Below, one piece after another: positions 9,806-16,775 of a DNA stretch of 64,000 nt. A program made the position numbers and the translations under genes. A model generated the notes under the pieces. The model was not told where the DNA came from, ran no database searches, and saw only the letters and a list, made by a program, of their open reading frames with translations. Within the stretch, counting starts at the first letter, position 1; every line of letters begins with the position of its first letter. The DNA is from DAIDKA01 sp035487155 (GTDB lineage: Bacteria > Pseudomonadota > Gammaproteobacteria > Steroidobacterales > Steroidobacteraceae): assembly GCA_035487155.1 (NCBI GenBank), contig DATHMK010000090.1, positions 62,001-126,000 on the forward strand, written 5' to 3'.

Positions 9806-10218
9806 GTTGCCCCCGATCTTATTCGGCCTCTACGTGGCCGGATTCTAGTAGCTGCCCTCAAGCATGGTGTTGAATTATCAACAAGCGTTACATGAGGAGA
9901 ATTCGCCCTACGGCAGAGCGATATTAGCGACTTCGCATGGCGAGGGGGTGATCTTGTGTGATGAGAATGTGAGGGTGGCGTCCGATCTCAATGTCGGGTG
10001 TGAGCTTTCATCTGTTTCACATTGAAGTCGTTCGAGAATTTTTTTCGACCGTGCGGGTCGGCTCACGCCGGGCTGATCATGGTGGGAGCAGCACGGCCGG
10101 CGGGCCGCGCGCCATCCGGGCCGCCGCTCGCCCGCGGAAGAATGTTCTGCTTGACCGATGCTCCCGCAGGCAGGTCGGACCCCCACGGTGGCCACTGCCC
10201 GCACAGTCTGTGCACAAC

Positions 10219-10233
10219 GCACCAAGTCGGGGC
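10219..10233 (+). promoter_or_regulatory. Candidate NtrC (GlnG) binding site upstream of glnK
   Basis: The 15-mer GCACCAAGTCGGGGC matches the NtrC dyad GCACC-N5-GGTGC with one mismatch. Its centre lies about 130 bp before the expected start of the sigma-54 transcript, within the normal enhancer distance. A perfect inverted repeat, GCACAG-T-CTGTGC, lies just upstream at 10201-10213 and may be a second, shorter half-site pair. This is motif matching only. Confidence 0.5.
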
Positions 10234-10329
10234 GGAACTTTCGAGAAGACGCTCTGCAACAGTGCGTATCGCACCGCGGCGAATCGCGGGAAGGCCTGAA
10301 ATCCAGTGATTTTCCGTTTTCCTTGCCCG

Positions 10330-10345
10330 TGGCATGAAAACTGCA
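10330..10345 (+). promoter_or_regulatory. Sigma-54 (RpoN) -24/-12 promoter of glnK
   Basis: TGGCATGAAAACTGCA has the invariant GG (10331-10332) and GC (10343-10344) with exactly ten bases between them, and agrees with the TGGCACG-N4-TTGCA consensus at nearly all positions. The predicted start is near 10356, leaving a leader of about 47 bases before the P-II ATG. Sigma-54 control is the classic arrangement for glnK, induced under nitrogen limitation. Confidence 0.85.
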
Positions 10346-10402
10346 AAAATGCTCAAGCCTGCGTAACATGGCCCATAAGTACCTGGACGGGGAATTAACA
10401 AC

Positions 10403-10741
10403 ATGAAACTGGTCACCGCAATCATCAAGCCGTTCAAGCTCGACGACGTGCGCGCCGCGCTCTCTGACATCGGCGTTTCGGGAATGACTGTCACGGAAGT
10501 AAAAGGATTTGGCCGCCAAAGGGGCCACACCGAGCTGTACCGCGGCGCTGAATATGTGGTGGATTTTGTGCCCAAGACCCGGATCGAGGTGGCGGTGCGC
10601 AGCGACCTGGCGGACCAGGTCGTCGAGGCGATACTCAAGTCAGCCAAGACCGGCAAGGTCGGCGATGGCAAGATTTTCATCACTGACATCCAGCGCGTCA
10701 TCCGCATCCGCACCGGCGAGACCGACGACACGGCGCTGTAA
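10403..10741 (+). CDS. glnK: Nitrogen regulatory P-II protein
   Basis: 112 residues, the family length. A trimeric sensor of 2-oxoglutarate, ATP/ADP and (through uridylylation) glutamine. The T-loop signature TELYRGAEYVVDF places the modified Tyr at position 51, and the C-terminal GKIF...RVIRIRTGE block is intact. The opening MKLVTAIIKPFKLDDV is closer to GlnK than to GlnB, and the sigma-54 promoter supports glnK. Unlike the usual glnK-amtB pair, no ammonium transporter follows: a hairpin closes the gene and a ferredoxin-like gene comes next. Confidence 0.93.
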   Translation: MKLVTAIIKPFKLDDVRAALSDIGVSGMTVTEVKGFGRQRGHTELYRGAEYVVDFVPKTRIEVAVRSDLADQVVEAILKSAKTGKVGDGKIFITDIQRVIRIRTGETDDTAL

Positions 10742-10780
10742 CCGCCCGCATCCCCCGCAAAATCAAGTCCCCCAAGCAAC

Positions 10781-10804
10781 ACGGGGCCGCATCTGCGGCC
10801 CCGT
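10781..10804 (+). terminator. Hairpin after glnK, probable terminator
   Basis: ACGGGGCCGC-ATCT-GCGGCCCCGT forms a perfect 10-bp stem with a 4-base loop 39 bases after the glnK stop. It lacks a long T run (only TTG follows), so termination may be weak or factor-dependent, but the stem is very stable and sits between two separate genes. Confidence 0.65.
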
Positions 10805-10843
10805 TGAGCGTCTGGATGAGCCTAAGGCTGTAGACTCTCGGGC

Positions 10844-11206
10844 ATGGACAACCTTGACGCACTGCGCCTGGCGGCACAGAAGGTCCGCCTGGGCAGCAAC
10901 CGGCGGCACATTTTCCTGTGCACGGGTGGCAAGTGCGCGCCCAGCGCGGAGCAGGAACAGTCCTGGGAGTACCTGAAGCGGCGGCTTCGGGAGTTGGGTC
11001 TGGTGGATGCCGAGGGCGGGGTCCTGCGCACCAAGGCCCACTGCCTGCGCATCTGTGTCAGCGGCCCGATCGCGGTGGTCTATCCCGAAGGCACCTGGTA
11101 TCGGGACTGTACGCCGGCAAATCTGGAACGGATTCTCCAGGAGCACCTGTTGGCCGGGCGCCCGGTCACGGAGCTGGAGTTTGCGACCGCGCCGCTGCCC
11201 GCCTGA
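10844..11206 (+). CDS. Thioredoxin-like (2Fe-2S) ferredoxin domain protein
   Basis: 120 residues. Cysteines spaced as in the thioredoxin-fold 2Fe-2S ferredoxins are visible: CTGGKC near 26-31 and CLRIC near 68-72, followed by the typical GPIAVVYPEGTWY stretch. The fold is that of the small subunit of NuoE-like modules and of free-standing 2Fe-2S proteins. The redox partner is not evident from neighbours, which are nitrogen regulation and branched-chain amino acid genes. It ends 12 bp from the convergent ilvN gene. Confidence 0.85.
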   Translation: MDNLDALRLAAQKVRLGSNRRHIFLCTGGKCAPSAEQEQSWEYLKRRLRELGLVDAEGGVLRTKAHCLRICVSGPIAVVYPEGTWYRDCTPANLERILQEHLLAGRPVTELEFATAPLPA

Positions 11207-11218
11207 CCCGAGCGCCGC

Positions 11219-11728
11219 TCAGCCGGTTGATTTCACCAGCTGCAACGGGCGGCCGCTGCGGCCCATCCCCAGGGCACCACTGCGCGCCACCTCCAGCAGC
11301 TCCGCACGCGCAGCCAGATCGCGGATGAAGCTGTTGATCTCCGCCTCGCTTGCCGTAAGTTCGACAATGAAGCCATCGAGCGCCGGATCCAGGACCCGCC
11401 CGCCCGTGCGCACCACATAGCCACGCAGGCTGTCGGTGTGCTCGGCCCGCACCTTCAGTTTCAGCAGCACCAGTTCGCGCTCCAGGTGCTCACCGGTGGT
11501 CATATCCTCCACGCGCACCACGTCGATGAGCTTGTGCAACTGGTTGACGATCTGCTGGATGACAGCATCGGACCCCGTGGTCACCATGGTGATGCGCGAG
11601 ACCGTCGCGTCGTCGGTGGGCGCGACCGAGAGTGATTCGATGTTGTAGCCGCGGGTGGAAAACAGGCCCGCTACGCGCGACAGCGCGCCGGCTTCGTTTT
11701 GCAGGAGAATGGCGATTATGTGGCGCAT
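11219..11728 (-). CDS. ilvN: Acetolactate synthase small (regulatory) subunit
   Basis: 169 residues from the ATG at 11728 (MRHIIAILLQNEAG), the normal IlvN opening. The ACT domain (GALSRVAGLFSTRGYNIESL) binds valine for feedback control and activates the large subunit; the C-terminal half is the IlvN dimer/activation domain. A TTG nine bases upstream (11737) has a better-spaced GAGAGG ribosome site and could be the true start. It runs opposite to ilvB with about 80 bp between them instead of following it in an ilvBN operon. Confidence 0.92.
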   Translation of the reverse strand: MRHIIAILLQNEAGALSRVAGLFSTRGYNIESLSVAPTDDATVSRITMVTTGSDAVIQQIVNQLHKLIDVVRVEDMTTGEHLERELVLLKLKVRAEHTDSLRGYVVRTGGRVLDPALDGFIVELTASEAEINSFIRDLAARAELLEVARSGALGMGRSGRPLQLVKSTG

Positions 11729-11808
11729 AAACGCCAACTGTAGCCTCTCGGCGCATCAAACTGCTACTCTTTAAGACCGTCCATGGGTTTTGCGTCCCGC
11801 AGCGTTAA

Positions 11809-13656
11809 ATGAACGATACCGTCATCATGGCCCGGCCCACCGGGCACCCGTTGGCCGGTCAGCAGATGACCGGAGCCCAGATGCTGGTCCAGGTGCTGGC
11901 GGATGAGGGCGTGACGGCCATTTTCGGCTACAGCGGCGGCGCCATCCTGCCCACCTACGACGCGGTCTTCCTGTTCAATGAGCAGGCCCAGGCGCAGGGC
12001 ACCCGGCAGGTGCCACTGATCGTGCCGGCCAATGAACAGGGCGCAGGATTCATGGCGGCCGGCTATGCCCGGGCCACGGGTCGGGTGGGCGTGTGCCTGG
12101 TGACCTCCGGTCCGGGCGCCACCAACACGGTCACGCCGGTGCGCGACTGCATGGCCGATTCCATTCCCATGGTGGTGATCTGCGGCCAGGTGGCCACGGG
12201 CGCCATCGGCACCGACGCCTTCCAGGAAGCCCCGGTGGCATCGCTGATGGGCGCGGTGGCCAAGCACATATTCCTGGTCACCGATCCTGGCAAGCTGGAA
12301 GCGACCTTGCGCACGGCCTTTGAGATCGCGCGCACCGGCCGGCCCGGTCCGGTGGTGGTGGATGTCCCCAAGGACGTGCAGAACTGGCAGGGCCTCTTCG
12401 TGGGCAGCGGCAATCTGCCCGTGCCCGGCTATCGCAGCCGGATCATGAACCTGGCGCGCGATGGTCTGGCGCTGGCCGATGCCAACCGGTTCTTCGAGCT
12501 GCTCGGTGCCGCGCAGCGCCCGCTGATATATGCGGGCGGCGGTGTCATCAATGCCGAAGCCTCCGACGCGCTGCATGAGTTTTCGCAGGCCTTCGGGGTG
12601 CCCGTGGTCACGACCCTCATGGGGCTGGGTGCCATGGACACCATGGGGCCATTGTGTGTCGGCATGCTCGGCATGCACGGCGCGGCCTATGCCAACTACA
12701 CCGTGGATGACTGTGACTTCCTGATCGCTCTGGGCGCCCGCTTCGATGACCGGGTCGCCACAGTGCCCGCGAAGTTCGCGCCCAACGCCAAGGCGATCGC
12801 GCAGTTCGACATCGACCGCGCCGAGATCGACAAGGTGCGCAAGGTGCAGTGGCATCACGTCGGGCTCATGGACGATGCGCTGCGGCTGCTGGTGGCCCAT
12901 GGCCGCCGCGCGGGCTTCAACCCCGACTACTCCGCATGGCATGCCCATATCGAGGCACTCAAGCGCGCGCACGCCTTCAACTATGACCGCAACAGCGTGG
13001 CGATCCAGCCCTATCAGGTGATCGAGGAGATCAACCGGCTGACCCGTGGCGAGGCCATCGTCGCCACCGGCGTCGGCCAGCATCAGATGTGGGCGGCCCA
13101 GTACTTCGATTTTCGCCAGCCGCGGCTGTGGCTGACCTCGGGCAGCATGGGCACCATGGGCTTTGGCCTGCCCGCCGCCATCGGTGCGCAGATCGCCCAT
13201 CCGGGCCGACTGGTCATCGACATCGATGGCGATGCCAGCATCCGCATGAACATCGGCGAACTGGAGACCGTGACCACCTACGACCTGCCGGTGAAGATCG
13301 TCGTGCTCAACAACAATGGCGATGGCATGGTGCGCCAGTGGCAGAAGCTGTTCTTCAAGGGCCGCTTTTCAGCCAGCGACAAGTCGCTCCATACCAAGGA
13401 TTTCATCAAGGCCGCGCAGGCCGATGGCTTCAAGTACGCGGTGCGTCTGGAGCGCAAGGAAGATGTGGCGCGCATCATCGCCGAATTCATCAGCTTCGAT
13501 GGTCCGGCCTTCCTCGAGGTGGTCATCGACCGCGATGCGGGCGTGTTCCCCATGGTCGGCCCGGGTCAGCCGTACGCCGAAATGATCACCGGCGATTTCA
13601 TCGCCTCGCGCGAACGGCCCGCCATCCCGACGCCCATCTCCAACGAGAGTTTCTGA
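11809..13656 (+). CDS. ilvB: Acetolactate synthase large subunit (thiamine diphosphate enzyme)
   Basis: Catalyses the first common step of valine/leucine/isoleucine synthesis from pyruvate. At 615 residues it has the three-domain layout of the family: N-terminal pyrimidine-binding domain with catalytic Glu76 in NEQGAGFMAAGYARATG, central domain, and C-terminal ThDP domain with the GDASIRMN...LNNN metal motif. Residue 75 is Asn where most IlvB proteins have His (HEQGA), and the VRQWQKLFFKGRFSASD block also differs from the common form, so this belongs to a divergent IlvB subgroup. The ribosome site before the ATG is weak. ilvN, on the other strand, is the likely partner. Confidence 0.93.
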   Translation: MNDTVIMARPTGHPLAGQQMTGAQMLVQVLADEGVTAIFGYSGGAILPTYDAVFLFNEQAQAQGTRQVPLIVPANEQGAGFMAAGYARATGRVGVCLVTSGPGATNTVTPVRDCMADSIPMVVICGQVATGAIGTDAFQEAPVASLMGAVAKHIFLVTDPGKLEATLRTAFEIARTGRPGPVVVDVPKDVQNWQGLFVGSGNLPVPGYRSRIMNLARDGLALADANRFFELLGAAQRPLIYAGGGVINAEASDALHEFSQAFGVPVVTTLMGLGAMDTMGPLCVGMLGMHGAAYANYTVDDCDFLIALGARFDDRVATVPAKFAPNAKAIAQFDIDRAEIDKVRKVQWHHVGLMDDALRLLVAHGRRAGFNPDYSAWHAHIEALKRAHAFNYDRNSVAIQPYQVIEEINRLTRGEAIVATGVGQHQMWAAQYFDFRQPRLWLTSGSMGTMGFGLPAAIGAQIAHPGRLVIDIDGDASIRMNIGELETVTTYDLPVKIVVLNNNGDGMVRQWQKLFFKGRFSASDKSLHTKDFIKAAQADGFKYAVRLERKEDVARIIAEFISFDGPAFLEVVIDRDAGVFPMVGPGQPYAEMITGDFIASRERPAIPTPISNESF

Positions 13657-13663
13657 AGGCTCG

Positions 13664-14263
13664 CTACAGCCCTGACAGCTGCCACAGACCCGGGCCGCTC
13701 TCGCAGGCCATGGCGGTGCGCTTGGCGTGGTGGTAGTTGCCCGAGGCCTTCAGGAAGAAGGCGCGGCAGGCGCCGGCGATGCCATCCCGACCGGCATCCG
13801 GGCGCATCTCGTAGTGGATGCCGGTGGCGCCATTGTCCCAGCTGACCCAGCGGCCGCTGGCGCCCAGCTCCAGGATCTGGCCCATGCAGGCCCTGTCCCC
13901 CTCGTCCACTTCGGCCCCCAGAGTGGTGGGCAGCAGGTCCGGCAGGCGCGCGCCGACCAGCATGGCCGCGCTGCGATTCAGCTCCCGGCGCTGTCCGAGA
14001 CTGGCCATGGCGCCGCTGTGACGCGGATTTTCGGTGATGCGCTCGCGGTCGCAGTGGCCCTTGCGGACGTCAAAGTCCAAGGGCCAGCGGACCCCGGAGA
14101 AGCCGCGGAAACTTCCAGTCTTTGGCGCAGCCGGCGCTGAGGATGCCGTGGCCTGGGCCGCCGCCGTCGCGCCGGGCAACATGCCTGAGGCCAGCCAGGC
14201 GCCAAGCGCCATGCCGGTGAGCAGTGCGACGCGGGATCGGTTCGGCTTTGAGGTCGTGTGCAT
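13664..14263 (-). CDS. Secreted protein with 17-kDa/RT0821-like surface-antigen C-terminal domain
   Basis: 199 residues from the ATG at 14263, which has AAGGAAG four bases upstream; the open frame continues upstream but without such a site. A signal peptide (LLTGMALGAWLASGMLPGATAAAQA) is followed by an Ala/Pro-rich linker. The C-terminal region (ASGRWVSWDNGATGIHYEM, CRAFFLKASG, TAMACESGPGLWQL) resembles the beta-rich domain of the RT0821/Lpp0805 surface protein family, in which W-x-N, C-R-x-F and A-C-x-x-x-x-G-x-W recur. That assignment is by eye. No lipobox is evident, so it is probably periplasmic or exported. Confidence 0.6.
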   Translation of the reverse strand: MHTTSKPNRSRVALLTGMALGAWLASGMLPGATAAAQATASSAPAAPKTGSFRGFSGVRWPLDFDVRKGHCDRERITENPRHSGAMASLGQRRELNRSAAMLVGARLPDLLPTTLGAEVDEGDRACMGQILELGASGRWVSWDNGATGIHYEMRPDAGRDGIAGACRAFFLKASGNYHHAKRTAMACESGPGLWQLSGL

Positions 14264-14424
14264 GGGGCTTCCTTGCCGCATTGTCGCGCCGCCGGGTGGC
14301 GCCGTGCGGGTGAATTGATGCAGGTGCGACATGGGTCACGTCACATTCGAGGTTGAATCGTCTGCCATCGGCGATTTAGAGTCAGCGACCTTCGCGCAAG
14401 TTTCGCGAACAAAGGGGATTCACG

Positions 14425-15498
14425 ATGAGCAGCTCTCCAGTCCTGGGGCAGTTCCTGTGGCACGAATTGCTGACGACCGATCCTGCGGCCGGTGCCGGAT
14501 TCTATTCCAAAGTGTTTGGCTGGAACGGCCAACCCTGGGAAGGGGACGCGCAATACACCATGCTGACGCATGCCAATGGGCCGGTTGGCGGCGCGCGCGT
14601 CATCGGCAAGGACCCTCTGGCCGACAAGATCGGCCTGAACTGGTTGACCTATGTGGGCGTGCCGGACCTCAGCGCCGCGCTGGCGGCGGCCGAGTCCAAG
14701 GGTGCCCGGGTGCTGCATCCGGCGACCGGATTGTCATCCGACGGCGGCCGCTACGCAGTGATCGCCGATCCCCAGGGCGCCACCATCGGTCTGTATGAGC
14801 CCGGGGCCGGCATGTCCAGCGGCAACGCGGGTCCCATGGCCGGACCGGTTGCCTGGCATGAACTGACCGCCGAGGATCCCGAGGCCGCGCTGCGTTTCTA
14901 CAAGGACATTGTCGGCTGGGAAGTGCTCGGCACCCATGAGATGGGCGGCGATGTCGGCACCTATCACCTGTTCGGTATCGGCACGACCCAGCTGGGCGGG
15001 GCCTTCAAACGGGCCCGCGATGGCTCATCGACCCGGCCGCGATGGCTGATCTATGTTCATGTACCCGGCATCACCGCTGCGGTCGCCGCGGTTCTCGCCG
15101 CGGGTGGCAAGCTGCTCAATGGACCGCACCAGGTACCGGGCGGCAACTGGGTGGCCCAGGTTACCGACCCGCATGGCGTGTACCTGGCCATGCATGGTCC
15201 CAAGGAAGTCGCGGCAAGCGCCCCCAAGGCCTCGAAGCCCAAGCCCAAGGCCAAAGCCCCGGCCAAACCGAAAGCTGAAGTGAAGGCTGCGGCCGCGCCC
15301 AAACCCAAGGCTAAGGTCAAGGTTAAGCCCAAGACCAAGAAGAAGGCGAAGAAGTCCAAGAGCCAGGCCAAGCGCAAGGCGGCACCGAAGCGCAAGGTTG
15401 CCAGCAAGGTCAAGGCAAAGGCCAAAACCAAGACCAGGACCAAGGCAAAACGTAAGGCTAAGGCCAAGGCGCGCAAGGCGCCCCGGCGCGGCAAGTAG
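14425..15498 (+). CDS. Two-domain VOC protein with Lys/Ala/Pro-rich, histone H1-like tail
   Basis: 357 residues. Two VOC domains span about 5-125 (GQFLWHELLTTDPAAGAGFY) and 135-255 (GPVAWHELTAEDPEAALRFY), each with the H-x-E pattern seen in related VOC hydroxylase-like proteins. From about residue 258 the protein becomes a nearly 100-residue tail made almost only of Lys, Ala, Pro, Arg, Val and Thr (KPKAK, KAKTKTRTK, KARKAPRRGK). Such tails bind nucleic acid in H1-like and AlgP/Hc1-like proteins. The frame stays open through the tail to a TAG, so this is one gene and not a readthrough artefact. AAAGGGG precedes the ATG. Confidence 0.85.
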   Translation: MSSSPVLGQFLWHELLTTDPAAGAGFYSKVFGWNGQPWEGDAQYTMLTHANGPVGGARVIGKDPLADKIGLNWLTYVGVPDLSAALAAAESKGARVLHPATGLSSDGGRYAVIADPQGATIGLYEPGAGMSSGNAGPMAGPVAWHELTAEDPEAALRFYKDIVGWEVLGTHEMGGDVGTYHLFGIGTTQLGGAFKRARDGSSTRPRWLIYVHVPGITAAVAAVLAAGGKLLNGPHQVPGGNWVAQVTDPHGVYLAMHGPKEVAASAPKASKPKPKAKAPAKPKAEVKAAAAPKPKAKVKVKPKTKKKAKKSKSQAKRKAAPKRKVASKVKAKAKTKTRTKAKRKAKAKARKAPRRGK

Positions 15499-15505
15499 TC
15501 AGGGG

Positions 15506-15526
15506 CGCAGGGCTATCGGCCCTGCG
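15506..15526. terminator. Hairpin between convergent genes
   Basis: CGCAGGGC-TATCG-GCCCTGCG forms a perfect 8-bp stem just after the VOC-tail gene and across the stop codon of the leftward lipoprotein gene. A symmetric stem at a convergent junction can serve both strands. There is no T tract on either side, so strength is uncertain. Confidence 0.5.
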
Positions 15527-15770
15527 ACTCCGCGTCATTGCGCTGCTGGGCAGCGGCCTGCTGTGCCTGATCCAGCTCGCGCTTGACGCGATCTTCGGTC
15601 TGCTTGGCCTGTTGTGCCTGCTGCACTTCGGCCTCCGCACCGGCCCCGGTGGCCACGGCCGTTCCGGCTAAGCCGCACCCCGCACACAGGGCCGCCGCGA
15701 GCAGCGGCAGGGTCAGGCGCAGGATGCGCAGGGGGCCGGCTGTCCGGCTTTGGATTGTGCTGCGATTCAT
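15513..15770 (-). CDS. Small lipoprotein, 85 aa
   Basis: The N-terminus has a signal peptide ending in a lipobox (AALCAGC), so Cys32 or so would be lipidated and the mature protein anchored in a membrane. The rest is a short helical, Gln/Ala/Glu-rich segment (AEVQQAQQAKQTEDRVKREL) likely to form a coiled coil. AGGAG lies 7 bases before the ATG at 15770. Nothing identifies a function; small coiled-coil lipoproteins of this kind often contact peptidoglycan or the outer membrane. Confidence 0.7.
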   Translation of the reverse strand: MNRSTIQSRTAGPLRILRLTLPLLAAALCAGCGLAGTAVATGAGAEAEVQQAQQAKQTEDRVKRELDQAQQAAAQQRNDAESQGR

Positions 15771-15824
15771 GGGGGGTCTCCTTTGCCCGGAATCAGCCCA
15801 TTATTGACAGTGTGTGCGCACTTT

Positions 15825-15851
15825 GAGACCTGGCGCCAGGTACGGAGTCTC
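15825..15851. repeat. Nested palindrome, possible operator
   Basis: A perfect 14-bp palindrome ACCTGGCGCCAGGT (15828-15841) lies inside a wider GAGAC...GTCTC pair, in the 144-bp gap between the divergent lipoprotein and hydrolase genes. A TTGACA hexamer (15804-15809) is 18 bases upstream, but no good -10 follows at standard spacing. This is a plausible repressor site; none is known to me. Confidence 0.35.
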
Positions 15852-15914
15852 GTTCCTTAAAGACCACCGCGAATCCTTATATAGTGGCCGGGACTGCCTG
15901 TATCGGAGGGGCGA

Positions 15915-16757
15915 ATGCCCAAGGGTCCCGCAACATCCGCATCACCGGTCGTACCGCGCGTGCGACGCGGCTATTTCGAAAGCCGCTATGGCCAGCTGCA
16001 TGTGCACAACGCGATTCCCCCGGGTGGCGGATTCGACGAAGGCACTTCGCTGCTGTGCCTGCATGCCACGCCGCGTTCGGGCAGCAGCATGCTGCCGCTG
16101 CTGTCACTGATGGGCATGGACCGCTCCGTGTACGCGCCGGATCTGCCCGGCTATGGCAACTCCGATGCACCCACGGCGCGGCCCAGCATCGCCGACTACG
16201 CCAATGTGATCGGGGACTTCTGCACCACGATGCGGTTTCGCCATCTGGATGTGCTGGGCTACCAGGCCGGGGCGCTGGTGGCGGCGGAACTGGCCATGGC
16301 GCTGCCGGCCGTCGTACGGCGCGTGGTGCTGGTCGGAGTGCCGGTCCCCGACGATGCTGAACGAGACAGCTTCCGACGTGCGCCCTGGCCGGTTGCGCCA
16401 AGCGCCGATGGGGCTCACCTGCTGGTGGAATGGAATCGCACCCGCAACGCGGTGCATGAGGGCGCGGCACTTGAGAGCATTGCCTCCGGTTTCGCCGACA
16501 AGCTCGCCAATGGACCGCTGGCCTGGTGGGGCATGCAGGCCGCCATGCAGTACCCCGCGGCCGAGCGTCTGCGACTGATCACGCAACCCACACTGCTGAT
16601 CCGCTCGCGCGAAGGGCGCGGCCTGGACAGCGCGCGCGCCCGCGAACTGCTGCCCAAGGCGCGATCGGTAGAGCAGGCGCAGGTCTACGGCAGCGATCTA
16701 TTCGAGTCCGCCGCCACGGAGCTGAGCTCCGTGTTGCGGGAGTTCCTACGCGGTTAA
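15915..16757 (+). CDS. Alpha/beta-hydrolase fold protein lacking the catalytic serine
   Basis: 280 residues with the fold's landmarks: LLCLHATPRSG (oxyanion loop, about 47-56), APDLPGYGNSD (74-84) and the nucleophile elbow at 115-119. The elbow reads G-Y-Q-A-G, so the nucleophile Ser/Cys/Asp is replaced by Gln117 (codon CAG). Near the C-terminus, where a catalytic His would be expected, the sequence is VYGSDLFESAATELSS with no His. The protein is therefore probably not a hydrolase and may bind a ligand, as with other pseudo-enzymes of this fold. A GGAGGGG ribosome site precedes the ATG. The FHA gene starts 18 bases downstream and may be co-transcribed. Confidence 0.85.
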   Translation: MPKGPATSASPVVPRVRRGYFESRYGQLHVHNAIPPGGGFDEGTSLLCLHATPRSGSSMLPLLSLMGMDRSVYAPDLPGYGNSDAPTARPSIADYANVIGDFCTTMRFRHLDVLGYQAGALVAAELAMALPAVVRRVVLVGVPVPDDAERDSFRRAPWPVAPSADGAHLLVEWNRTRNAVHEGAALESIASGFADKLANGPLAWWGMQAAMQYPAAERLRLITQPTLLIRSREGRGLDSARARELLPKARSVEQAQVYGSDLFESAATELSSVLREFLRG

Positions 16758-16775
16758 TCCAATGAGTCCCAAAAC

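Larger units (their letters stand above)
9806..10402. other. 597-bp non-coding gap between a hypothetical gene and glnK
   Basis: No convincing coding frame is present; the open frames here are out of phase fragments lacking ribosome sites. Its right end holds the sigma-54 promoter and NtrC-like site listed separately. The left part (9806-10060) is less GC-rich than the neighbouring genes and must include the promoter of the leftward gene at 9805, although I could not pick a convincing -35/-10 pair. The middle (10075-10200) is GC-rich with no recognisable structure. A small regulatory RNA cannot be excluded. Confidence 0.6.

Noticed and set aside
9908..10528. 206-residue minus-strand frame across the glnK upstream region
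   Set aside because: Covers the sigma-54 promoter and the start of glnK in antisense; no recognisable domain and no ribosome site.
11764..13200. 478-residue open frame on the minus strand
   Set aside because: It lies exactly opposite ilvB, whose product is unmistakable. Its composition (His/Gly/Arg-rich) is that of a GC-bias mirror frame.
15804..15832. Perfect TTGACA hexamer as a sigma-70 promoter for the pseudo-hydrolase gene
   Set aside because: No acceptable -10 hexamer at 16-18 bases; noted only as context for the palindrome.
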